A DNA stretch of 64,000 nt from the NCBI GenBank assembly GCA_963978905.1, contig OZ022256.1, positions 18,220,243 to 18,284,242 of the forward strand, given 5' to 3'. The position numbers and the translations under genes were made by a program. How positions within the stretch are numbered: the stretch's first letter is position 1; every line of letters begins with the position of its first letter. The notes beneath the pieces are model-generated. The model made no database searches, was not told where the DNA came from, and saw only the letters and a program-made list of their open reading frames with translations. Positions 1-10,350 of this stretch are shown here, piece after piece. The stretch is from Trichostrongylus colubriformis. Its lineage: Eukaryota > Nematoda > Chromadorea > Rhabditida > Trichostrongylidae.

Positions 1-651
1 ACCACATATTGTGCAACACATTGCCTTCTTTGATTCTTCTCGAACAAACATGATAACCATGTTTCTTATCCTTTAATGGCAGAGTGATCATTCGTGCTGT
101 TTCAGCCGAACTCACTCGTTTTACGCTATGAACAATGGTTATGGGCTTCGATTAACTTCTTTAGAAGAAGCAGCCCTTTCTCCTGCTACCTAGGCTTGCA
201 TGGGCAATACTGGACTTAGCCACAAAATTACAGAGCGAATGGTAGACTGCACTAATTTCTGCCCTACATATCATTTCGAAGTAATGGCGATTCGGGCACA
301 GATAGTGATCAATTCTGGTCGTGAATTCCCATGGCGTGTGAAACCGCTGCACTAATACTTTAACCAGTGTAGGCTGGGCACCCAGTAGTTTGACACTTTC
401 ACATTTTTTTGTGATTCAAAGATAATGTGGAAGAGTATACAGGATAGCAAGAGTACATGTTCAAAAGAATCGTCCACGAAAAAAAAAAGAGTTTTTATGT
501 CACCCGATATCCCGATATTTATGTTGTACTTCCCTGATGTAGACCGCATGCAAAATTTCACGCAAAAAAAGAGAATCCGCCCAAGATACAGCATCACAAA
601 GTCTTGGCCGGGTGGGTGGGACCTCCGAGCGGCTCTTATTAAGCAAGTACG
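1..651. other. stretch without a supported gene
   Basis: Only short open frames on both strands (about 60-85 codons), none with a domain I recognise or with paired splice signals. The minus-strand frame at 161-352 looks somewhat protein-like but could be a decayed transposon. I annotate no gene. Confidence 0.4.
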
Positions 652-653
652 TA

Positions 654-1319
654 GGTCACTATTTATATTTCGGGAATAGACAATACTCTTATCATGAGGG
701 TGAATCTGATGGTTCCATCGTTAATTCGCCTTTTTTAACTGTATACACCATCATTCAATTTGCCGCTCGGCGCTATTTGTTTATTTTATATTCATCTGAA
801 AAATTTTGTTTTTTTCAGGAAGTGAAAATGAAATTTAAAAAAAATTTGAAATATTTGTCAATGAAGCTCCATCAAAGACCACAGTGTATCGTTGGTCTAG
901 GGAATTCAATCGTTGTCGTACTCCGCTGTCAGAGGAGATTCGTGAAGGATGTCCGAAATTAGCAGTTGTTTCCGAAAACATCGATGCTGTGTGCAATATT
1001 ATTGAGCAAGATCGTCATGTCACCCATCCTAAGATCGAGGCATCCCTAAACATTATTTCCACCGACAAACATGCAATTTTACTTGAACACATGGATTTGC
1101 AAAAAATATTTTTCCGTTGGAACCCACACAATTTGACAAATTCGCCAAAAAAGGCTTGTGTCGACAAAATTTTCAAAAACTTATAAAATAAACAAATAGC
1201 GCCGAGCGGCAAATTGAATGATGGAGTATATAGTTAAAAAAGGCGAGCATCACGATGGAACCATCAGATTTACTCCCATGACAACAGTATTGCCTATTCC
1301 CGAAATATAAATAGTGACC
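654..1319 (+). mobile_element. internally deleted mariner with ~140-bp terminal inverted repeats
   Basis: The left end (from 654, beginning ggtcactatttatatttcgg) reappears inverted at the right end (to about 1319), and the two arms match over about 140 bp with scattered differences. TA dinucleotides lie at both outer edges. Between the arms is a mariner transposase N-terminal remnant read on the plus strand. About 30-bp TIRs are usual for mariner, so arms this long are unusual. At 666 bp the element is about half of a full-length mariner and lacks the catalytic domain. Confidence 0.75.
830..1186 (+). pseudogene. mariner transposase, N-terminal DNA-binding fragment
   Basis: The plus-strand translation around 845-1150 gives the helix-turn-helix region of a mariner transposase: a segment APSKTTVYRWSREFNR, then EIREGCPKLAVVSENIDAV and QDRHVTHPKIEASL, then RWNPHNL. 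This matches the order of the paired HTH region in mariner proteins (family knowledge, recalled). The beginning is in another frame from the rest and the frame stops soon after the linker, so no D,D34D catalytic domain is present. It is a non-functional remnant inside the long-TIR element. Confidence 0.7.
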
Positions 1320-2087
1320 CTAGTACAACATAAATATAAGGGGAACACAGATACTAATTTTTCCGTGGGCGAATCCTTTAGAGTCAGTAACTTCCTGTCA
1401 TATAACCCAGAAAGCCAATTCTACTGGCTTTTAGAATTGGACACTATGGCAGAAATTGCAAAATTCATCTGTGGAAACTCTCCTGTTTCAACTAAAAATC
1501 TTATAGAACTGCACATCCGTTTGGCGTTTGGTAAATATGCTGCACCGAAGAGTTCTGGGAATGGCAAGTTTGTTTGGACAGATGATGCTTCAAATTGCAT
1601 CGGCGTGCTTTTTAGGATTTCGAGCTAGTGGAGGGAGCTCTGAAAGGCAAGAAAGTCTCACAAATTATCACAAAAAAGAGCTAGAAAGGATGCATTTGCG
1701 CGGGTTGATTTCATCGCCCTGATCACATACGTGCATTTGAGGGAAATGGAAGTGGAGAAGGTTGCAATTTCCTCTGGCGGTTCTCGATACTCATTTACAT
1801 GCAGGAAGATTCTGGGAGGATAAAGTAATTTTCAAAAAGGTTATCGATCGATACTCATGTAGTGAGTAACAAGGCTATGATTATGCATCTATTACAGCTT
1901 CAACCACCTCACTATTACACAAAAAGTCTGTTCGCTCTCAGATGGCAGCGTTTCTGACGCTGACTCAGGTGCTATTGAATAAATATAATCAATAAATATA
2001 ATCAGTATTAATAATATCCATTCTTATTGCAGATTACTGAATAGTGCATAATTATTTAAAAAATGTTCCCGAAGCTAATTTAGGTGC
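1320..2087. other. stretch without a supported gene
   Basis: A plus-strand frame of 104 codons begins at the edge of the mariner copy (1314-1628) and a second overlaps it at 1528-1722. Neither has a recognisable domain. Nothing else is seen. Confidence 0.3.
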
Positions 2088-2245
2088 TGTCAAAACGAGG
2101 GGATGGGCATCCCACCATGGACAGTATTTCAAACTAAGCCAAGAAGGCGTAAAAAAGTCTTCCTTCCACCTTCAAGGCTTTCAAGGCTTAGGTATAAATA
2201 TACGCTTGAATAGGCAGACTGACCCTCGAAAGTCCCTCTAAGATG
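2088..2245 (-). repeat. dispersed repeat family R1, copy 1
   Basis: One of five copies of a dispersed repeat. The others are at about 7520-7640, 10212-10350, 36945-37060 and 44578-44740. The shared core reads, in the orientation of the 36.9-kb copy, a segment like ctgcacatccaagcgtgtat followed by tttttg and a line ending in tggagg. No coding capacity is seen and no terminal repeats are obvious. Confidence 0.55.
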
Positions 2246-2274
2246 CCTAGACCTGAAACTCCTAATACGATACA

Positions 2275-2745
2275 TCTAAGGTCAAAATGGTACACTCATA
2301 TCTTCTCAACAAGTTTTTCTTTCAGGCTTTATATCGCCATCCAGCACAGTATGTTATCATCGCTGTTGATCAACAGATCATTGAAACAAGCATTCAGCTC
2401 TGTGAAGTTGTCGCAGGAATCCGTAGTCAGTGAGGGGATTAGTGGCCATTCAATTCTTAGTCAAGATATTCATACTCGCGAGGCGTTGACTTTTTTCACA
2501 TGCCCATTACCTGGTTAAACACTTCCCATCACTACCATGCAGTAATCCCTTTCTCAAGTATTCGAGGGGTATCTAAAGTTTCGCAGCGCTCACCACTTTG
2601 TATTAGCACACAAGGTAAGTGCGAAATTCTATGGGTTTAGGAAGGTAGTATCAAAAACCCGAATGCTAGGACGCAGTTCTCGGCAAGGAGAGCGCACGAT
2701 GTCCCACGTGGCAGACACGTGAAAAAACGCGCAGTCGCCAACGTG
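2275..2745 (-). mobile_element. piggyBac-like element remnant (TTAA flank), truncated
   Basis: Inverted homologue of the 18353-19104 element. Its outer end is at 2745, next to TTAA at 2746-2749, with the same terminus CACGTTGGCGAC (on the minus strand). The homology runs through the untranslated leader into the start region of the putative transposase (near 2425) and fades near 2275. The other terminus is missing. This copy is useful as an empty-site reference for the MITE at 18638-18754. Confidence 0.65.
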
Positions 2746-3405
2746 TTAAAGATGATGCTGTCACATAAAGTGTCATGCGTTTCTTTCCCGAGTGTTTATG
2801 TTGAGGTTTTCAAGAATATATGCTCCTTTAACTCTATCGACACAATTGCACGTTTCCTTGAAAAAAGTAACATTTCAAAACTTGATTACCACGTTGTTCT
2901 CTTGTCCCCCTGCCTATTGTTCATGAAAATGAAAATGCTCTTGAAAAAACCGCGAAGTATTCTTCTCCGCTATTTAGCTAACGAGAACCATTCTCAAAGG
3001 AACCAACAGTGCCTGTAGAAACTTGGGACGGCTCCCAGAACGAAATCACGTACACCTTGCTTTCGTATCCGGTCGAAGTCGTAGGTGCTTCCTGATGAGT
3101 ACTGGACAAAGTCTGTACGACAGCACGTGGCCCAGCACACAAAGGGACCAGCGTGGGCGTGTGGGCGTGTTCACGATGAGACCAGCAGGGAACCCTTATC
3201 GTGAGGTGAGGCAAGTCGCTTGATGTGCTGATCCAGTGAGACAGCCCTGACTATTACCACTTGACAAATACGATGGTTGAGGAGCCTGCTGTTGCTGACG
3301 GGGACTTCCTTCCTCCGGCGAGCTGAGAATCACACATGGAAGGTGCAAGGCAAAAGACTCGATTCCTTGAGCAAGTACCAGCAAGACGGGAAACCTCGAA
3401 GCCAC

Positions 3406-3768
3406 CGCGCAACACGTGCGGGAGATGGCTCGCGCTTTGTTACGTGATAGCTGCACGCTGTCGCTCACCGTCGCACCGGGAGGTAGCTGTGGCGTCACCC
3501 ATCTTGCGCTGCATGGGCGCCCCGGTGCGGTGAGTTTTTCTCCTCTCCCCTCTCCCTCCCCCTCTCCCTTAGAAGGAGCGGCAAGTGACTACGCTATCCT
3601 ACGCTTAGTCCGAGGAATTAAATCCTGTGTTACACAAGCCTTTGTTCATTTCAGGTCGGCCAGTTGGTAACAAGGCCGTCTGGAATAATCGAAGTTACAC
3701 TTGGTCATGAGCTACGCGAGGCACTGCATAAATTAGAAAGAGCTGGTGAGATTACGCAAAGCAGTTAA
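3406..3768 (+). pseudogene. candidate PDZ-like gene fragment, two exons
   Basis: Two plus-strand segments are joined by a canonical intron: donor GTGAGT at 3530, acceptor TTTCAG ending at 3654. Segment one (about 3406-3529) reads ...LEATAQHVREMARALLRDSC then TLSLTVAPGG, which resembles the last helix and strand of a PDZ domain. Segment two (3655-3768) begins VGQLVTRPSGIIEVTLGHEL and ends at TAA 3766-3768. Plausible upstream pieces (VPVETWDGSQ near 3017; EEPAVADG near 3274; QGKRLDSLSK near 3350) are open but in three successive frames, so the locus may be decayed or may have introns I cannot place. The opposite strand is also fairly open here. The domain call is weak. Confidence 0.3.
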
Positions 3769-4809
3769 TCCTTCGGTGAGCTTGAGGACGTCACCGAAAA
3801 TCCGAGTTAGTGAAGCGTTCCCTATCTCAACCGACGATAGAACACCGGAAAGACGTCATTTTTAACGTGACATCTTAAGCGATTAAACAGTGGCTAATGG
3901 CGTGGAGTGAGACGCAAAGGGAACTGAAATGTCAAGGAAATGTGTTAAGGCCATTAAGGTAACAAAAGCTTAATGTTGTAATTATAGAGCTCTTCCTATC
4001 CTAAATAAAATCTCAGCAGTCTAACTCTTTAGTGGATGAGCTTTAAGTTGAGGTCTTTTCGAGACTTACAATGTGACGGATGTGAGGCCGACTCCCCTTT
4101 CAGAAGCCTGAATAGTCGAGACACTTTGAGATCCTGGGAGCATTCCCTGTAGCACACCAAAATAACTCTATCGGTTGAACAACGTGTGCCACTGGACTTC
4201 TTTGGTGTTTTGCTATGAAGGCGAAAGATTTTGCGGGGCACAAGCCAAGGAAATCTGTTTGATCCGTTGCCACGGTTGCAGTAAATAAATATGTGGGCGA
4301 GAAGCTCCCCTCCGCATGCGGGCTTGAGGGTGCCAAAAGATTGAGAACCAAATAGTCCTCGTGAATGCATCACATAGCGTTATAGGGATACGGAATCTAC
4401 AGTTACGGCCACCATCCTAGCACTTAAACCTGAAGCTACTGTGCGAAAAGGCGTTTTGTGTCACTGCTGAAAATTTCAAAATTAATAGGGATAGGGATCG
4501 CCCTACCCAGTGACCTCGCTCCCTTCCTAAACCACTTCAAGTTCTGATTTACCATGATGCCCAGAAGGTAGAATTAGTGTCTTTAACTTTACATAAGTGA
4601 CCTACTGGTGATCCACCTTGCGACCCGTCAACATCAAGGCAAGCCCAGTAGACAAGCCCATAACTTGATGCAGAGAGTTAATTTTTTATCCTGTCGGCGA
4701 TGCTCTCGGGAATGTTACAATGTTTGATCAGGAAAAGGTTTCAACTGCCCAAGGAATTTTACAATGAGACCTAGGTGGACTGATACAATACCGCGATATG
4801 ATGATGATA
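3769..4809. other. stretch without a supported gene
   Basis: Minus-strand frames at 4029-4373 overlap each other in different phases and lack recognisable motifs or splice pairs. I see no repeat structure either. Confidence 0.3.
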
Positions 4810-5202
4810 TTGTTCGCGAACAAACCGTCGCACCTTCATAACATCGTTCAAACTGAATAAAATGGGAAGATCTTGGAAGCATTGGATTCGTCTCAATGAG
4901 GCGAGTTTAATAATATATTAAATGTCAAATTTTGATGAGTAATGTCTTGAAACTCGCGCGAAAACGCGCGATTTTTGATCGCGCGATCGCGCGAAAACGA
5001 AAATCGATTTACAGTGGGAGAACGCGAAGGCGCATTTTCCCACTGTAAATCGCGCGATTTTTAAGAAGATTACTCATCAAAATTTGACATTTCATATATT
5101 ATTGAACTCGCCTCATTGAGACGAATCCAATGCTTCCAAGATCCTCCCATTTTATCCAGATTGAACGATGTTATGACGGTGCGACGGTTTGTTCGCGAAC
5201 AA
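4810..5202. mobile_element. foldback MITE, ~135-bp inverted arms
   Basis: The left arm starts ttgttcgcgaacaaaccgtc at 4810 and is matched inverted by the right arm ending at 5202; the arms agree over about 135 bp with few differences. The outer 13 bases (ttgttcgcgaaca) are themselves nearly self-complementary. The centre is a run of cgcgcg/gatcgcgcgatc palindromes. There is no coding content. The superfamily is not identified because the target duplication is unclear. Confidence 0.75.
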
Positions 5203-7519
5203 GTCGCAAGGCTTTTTTAATCACGCTACGTGAGCGGTATTGTAGGGTCTCGACTTCTCATTACATACTATATGGGAACCACTGCAAGATGTCGTTCCAA
5301 AAGAGTGAAGACTGACAAAATCCGCTTGTGACGAATCACTTACAGGGTATTTTGCATGGCATGCCTCGCCAATCTGTGTGATCGAAAGGCACTCCACCGT
5401 CCATCTATGAAGCACAAACGCTATCACTGAGGCACTGCCACCGTTGCTGTACACATGGCTGAGCTCATCGATGCTTTACTCCAGGCGAAGTACATACACC
5501 GCCGATGGGTCATCGTAAGCAAAATTTGACAGCTCTTGACTCCATCCGAGCAGCAGTTTGCAGTTTGGGTTTTCATAGTTGTGATCAGCATCCGAGACTC
5601 TATCGACTCACCTAGGTTTCACTTTGAAGTATCGAAGCGCTCGCTTTTTATACATATCACCGTAGATTTTAGGAAGACTAACAAAGTACAGGGGGTGCCA
5701 AAGAAAGTATTGTGGTAACACCGCAAAATCAGAGCTTTCGTCACTCTCGTTTACAACCTTGCCAAGGTCCGTTCGCTCTAGGTTCGTGAGGGGATTCGCA
5801 CTGGGTGGTGCTGTCAAGTACTCCGTTTTTTCCAGGCTCAACATCTTTCGTTACCAAGAACCAAAACGTGCCATTACTACTGAAAACTCTTCGGAGGGGG
5901 TTTAAGGTATGAAAAATGATACTTCGGATCATGGCAGCGTTCTCGAAGCAGCAGGTTGTGACTTTCATGAACCGAAGGGCCGATCCATAGGAAGGTTTCC
6001 ACATGAAGACCTACCACGAAACCTGGCTTGACTGTTTTGAGTGGACCTTGATACCGTAGGTGCTTGATAAGCCCGACTGCGCCAACGCCAACTGAAGGCT
6101 CCACCAATATTTCTCCGTAAACCGCATTACTGGCACACTATCAGACTTCACCGACTGCACTGACAACTGCAAACATTCACTGCTGCCCCAACTATTACCT
6201 CTACCACTATTATGCACCTCTGACGGGAGAAGGAAGCACTCCGAAAAAATTCTCGTTAACTGGCGTTTAAACTCGACATCTAATTAGATGATGATTCCCC
6301 AAGGCATTAGGGTCGTCACCATTAATGCATTTTATAATGAGCTTACTTGGTAATCGCTCAACGGAATTGTTCAGTAATAGAGAGAGTTTTTGCTGCGATA
6401 AAGCTCAGGAGAGGAGGACGGAATGAGGAAAAGCAATGAATTTACACTTAGTAAAAAAGTATCCAACCTTTTTGTAATGGATAATGGTAATTAATTCATA
6501 CCTCTTACATACGAAGTAACATGATATCAGTATCTCTATAGAGAGATATTTCCATTTAACTTGCGATTCCTGAAACTACAAGTAAACTGTGCAGATCGAG
6601 CGATCTTCAAGGAGGTCTGAAGATCGTCAACCTCAACTTCAGGTCCACCCACATAGGTGTCGTGGAGTTTCCTTTAAGTCTAGGTGGATTACATATCTCT
6701 TTTGGTATCTCTCTTGAGGGCAAGTGATCAAACTCGAGAATATGGTTCAGTCCAATGATACTAGCCCTTCAATGTTGGCAGGTATGCACATACAATGTAA
6801 TACAAAATATAATCGATGAAGATTGGGACCAAGGAACCAACAAGGAAACATGTGACTTGTGATGGGTGTGCAGTAGCTGTTTATGAAGACGCAACATTCT
6901 AACAACCCTTATTTCTCCAATAGTGAGATCCCAAATTGGCTGAAGGCAGAAAATAGCTCTAATCGAATAACATAGTCGTGCATTAGAATTCGTAAAGCCA
7001 ATCTCTCACAGAGCAGAACACAAGGGGAAATCAAGAAAACACTAGAATACTAGAAAAAAAAGGAAACAGAAACATACTAGAATACTAGAAACAAAAAAGA
7101 ATACTAGAAACAACTTCCAGGCTGTCGGACAACATTGACCGACATCGTCGTGAACGTGATGAGGACAGTGATAGGTGTAATATGGGTAATGGAAACTTCT
7201 GAGCTGGTCAACCCAAATGGCTATGGGTCTAGAAGGAGATTGTGGCGAAATTTACAATGAGAGAATGCCCCTGGCTTCATGAGAGCCGTCTTCTTCATTG
7301 TTGCCACTCACTTTTTCTCGCCCATCCCTCTTCCGGCCCGACCCTCGCCTTTCGAGAATATACAATGGGTAATGGGTCTTATTTCTCGGGTTTTGACCGT
7401 TTCATTCCGTTTATCTTCACTTCTGTACAATTGATCACATCGACCTTCATGTTTTATGGTTTTTCCATATTCAGACCGAATTACCCCGACCATTCAAAAA
7501 GAGTAGGATATGGTGCCAT
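5203..7519. other. stretch without a supported gene
   Basis: Several overlapping short minus-strand frames at 5.6-6.2 kb in different phases, none convincing. At 7038-7110 a short imperfect repeat of actagaatactagaaa occurs. No gene or element is called. Confidence 0.3.
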
Positions 7520-7640
7520 AGCAGAGAGGGGCATCCCGTGAAAAGTTGCGGGTCCAAGCATCGCTGAGTGCTCAATTTGCACACTCAAGCGTATATTTTT
7601 GCGTAAGTCTTAATGGAGGAAACAAGGAGCTTTTCCGATT
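7520..7640 (+). repeat. dispersed repeat family R1, copy 2
   Basis: Shares with the copy at 36945-37060 the order gcatc...gag, then caatttgcacactcaagcgt, then atatttttgcg and tggagg. Divergent copy without terminal repeats that I can define. Confidence 0.5.
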
Positions 7641-10211
7641 CCTTATCACTCACATAAATAACATCTACATCTCTTCTGAGGTGAAACTAGTCCCTGATAG
7701 GATGTCCCACTGCTAGAATGCTTTGAATGCATAGAAATACTTTGGATGCAAAACACCATCAATAAACAAACACTTCAAACGATAAAATTAATCTCTTCTA
7801 TACATAACCCATTGACGACGCGGCATTGCCACTTGTCCTGCGCGTGGACCGCATGGGATATTCCCACGCTCCGCGTGTGACACTACGTCGTGTCACGTGG
7901 ACCCTCAGCGGCGCGTTTTTCACGAAGCTATCATTTTTCACCTTTTTGATTGTAATTAGATTCCCACCTGTATTTATGATCCCCATTACATATCAAACGC
8001 TTCGTCTGTCTGTTTTTACGTGCCTCGGTCCGTCCGTCTGTTACGAAATTAGGTATTGTATGAAAAATTACCTGTGGAAATGGGAACAAGTGCGATATGG
8101 GTAGGGCAAGGGACGAGATGGAAAGAATTTACATGGACAAAGTTAAGCACCGCCCACGGAGGACGGAGCGTTATAGGAAAAAAGGCAATTCCGATCGACC
8201 ATAATGTTACGCGCCAAAATCCTTTATCAAATGTATTAATTTTTAATGAAAAATAAAAATAAAAGGTAGAATATAATTTCTAATAAATTTTCAATGATTA
8301 AGAATAATTCTTCAAATTTGTAATTTAACATTCCTAATAAACTTATAATAATTAGTGATGATTCTTCAAATTTACAATTTAATATTTTTCAAAATATTTT
8401 CATTTAAATTTTTGCCGATTTCTTTAATTTATTCAATTTTTATGTAATACTTCAATCATAGTAGGGAACATTTTTATATAAAAAGACAATGATAACATGG
8501 AAAGTAAAGGTGAAAATAATATAGTAACAAATTTTCGAAAGGAGATGCGCGCATCCCACGCTAACAAAACAACTCACACTCATCGCACCCGTCGCCAGCG
8601 TTAAACCTCCGTGGAAGGATCCTCGGCACAGGTTGTACTTTGTCCGCTGGGGGGGGGGGGGGGAACGTACTCATTGAGATTGGCAGTGATCAACGGAACT
8701 TCTTCAAGCTGAGGGCCCCAAAAGAAAGGGTACATGTGATCACGTTGTTCCTTGGTCCTCTCAGAGTTGTGGGCTGCAAACAACGTGTCGATCCCAACGG
8801 ATTGGTCTTGGAAAGCTATACAGAAAGCGGTCCACAGAGCTTTGAATGATGGAGTCTAAGTAAACTTAGTATTCTTACAAGTATTGAAAAAAATATCCCA
8901 ATCTACTACCAGGAAAATACCGCGCTCAATCGCGATCGCCGCGTCGCCGTTGTATTGCGAGGCGTCTTACTTTTATATCTGCTGCATGAATAGCATGATT
9001 TTCAACCACACTCCTCTGTCATCCAGGGACGAGCAGATGACCCATAGTCGGGGACGCCTTTATTTCGGAGTATAAGTGAGAAATTTCGCTACGTCTTTTT
9101 TCTCGCTTTGTCACGGTTTGGCCTCAGTTTTTTTTTAAACGTAGGCTCTTAATTTTGATGAATCTTGTCCGAGTAGAAACTACAGAAATAGCGGAACCTG
9201 AAGGAAAAGGGAAAGGGAGGTGTATTGAGGCCCCTATGGGGGCAGGGTCGTGTTTTTGAAAATTTTCCTCGACGCCACGCTTGACCCTGCCTCTCATCGC
9301 GGGCGGCCGCGTGAAACTTCATCCTAACCACCGTTCTATTGAGAGGGTAGTGGATGACAGCAGTTAACGTAGTTCTGAAACGAATGAAGCGTCTATGGGT
9401 GCTTTCGCACAACTCTCCAATTTCCTCACTACTATCCATATCAGCCTGACGCCACAAGTGAAGTGCTTGTTTTCAGGTCCACCGAATTTTTTTACTAGTG
9501 CAGGAATTGTTGCAAATCATTACAAGTGTATATGGGACAAAAAGGTATTCATGTAAACAAGGTGTTAACGGTAATGACCGTCCCACTACGCGTGGCCCTT
9601 ATATCTGAAGCTCAGGGGCCACAATAAAAAACGCTCGGGGAGATGTCGAAATGATTGTGAAAAAAAACTTGGCTAATTGTATAGCTCTTCAGCATATGAT
9701 TAGCGGTGTAGCTTGTGAGCTTCAACCCGCGCAGGATTGAAATATAAGACCTGACCGAAATAGGCTACTGCACTTTTTTCGCTTATCAAAACTGTGGAAA
9801 AAGGAAAGGATCAGATTCTGAATCGGCGTCCAACTTTTAAAGACTGAACCGAGACCATTTGGTTTTTGTTTGTAGGAATAGTCGTCGTTAAGTGTGCCGG
9901 TTGGTTGTGGTTTCGTTTTCTTTTCAATGAGTCATTAGAAGAAGTATTCCGACGTGATCTCGAAATTCAGGAAATTCTCCGGTATCTCAGACAGGTTAAA
10001 CGCTAAATCAGCAAATCCATATTCACCATGTGCTTACGATGGTATGATTTTTTTTCCATAAAATAAGTAGGAAGCAACGAGACATTGCAGTAATAACTCC
10101 AACATTTCATGAATGGATATGATGAAGTAAGCACTGAATTTGTGAAGAAGGGAAGGTCATGACAGGGACGGAAGCTCGCATTTTAACACAGCCACTGAGA
10201 AGATATTTTTA
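7641..10211. other. intergenic or repeat-derived DNA with a G15 run
   Basis: Contains a pure run of 15 G at 8649-8663 and a cccattgacg motif at 7810 like the terminus of the TTAA-flanked MITE at 35403. A minus-strand frame at 8601-8783 (contains MYPFFWGPQLEEVPLITANL) looks protein-like but lies across the G run and I cannot place it in a family. No gene is called. Confidence 0.3.
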
Positions 10212-10350
10212 GGTGCTGTCGCAAAGAGAGGAAGGGCATCCCACTATGAAGATTATTTCACATAAGTTTGGGAGGGGGAAACGAGCCCCTTTTCATCACC
10301 ACTAAGGCTCAGGCAAAAATATAAGCCTGAGTGTGCAGATGGACCCCATA
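10212..10350 (-). repeat. dispersed repeat family R1, copy 3
   Basis: Inverted relative to the copy at 36.9 kb. Shares ggtgctgtcgcaaagag, gggcatcccac, aaaaatataagcctgagtgt and gcagatggaccc with copy 1 and with the 44.6-kb copy. Confidence 0.55.

Noticed and set aside
2978..3498. Alternative minus-strand two-exon gene over the PDZ-like region
   Set aside because: It can be joined in phase, but its splice signals (GTAATA donor, GTACAG acceptor) are weaker than the GTGAGT/TTTCAG pair on the plus strand. Not excluded.
8601..8849. Frames on both strands across the G15 run
   Set aside because: A homopolymer makes both frames unreliable and gives a false poly-Pro or poly-Gly tract.
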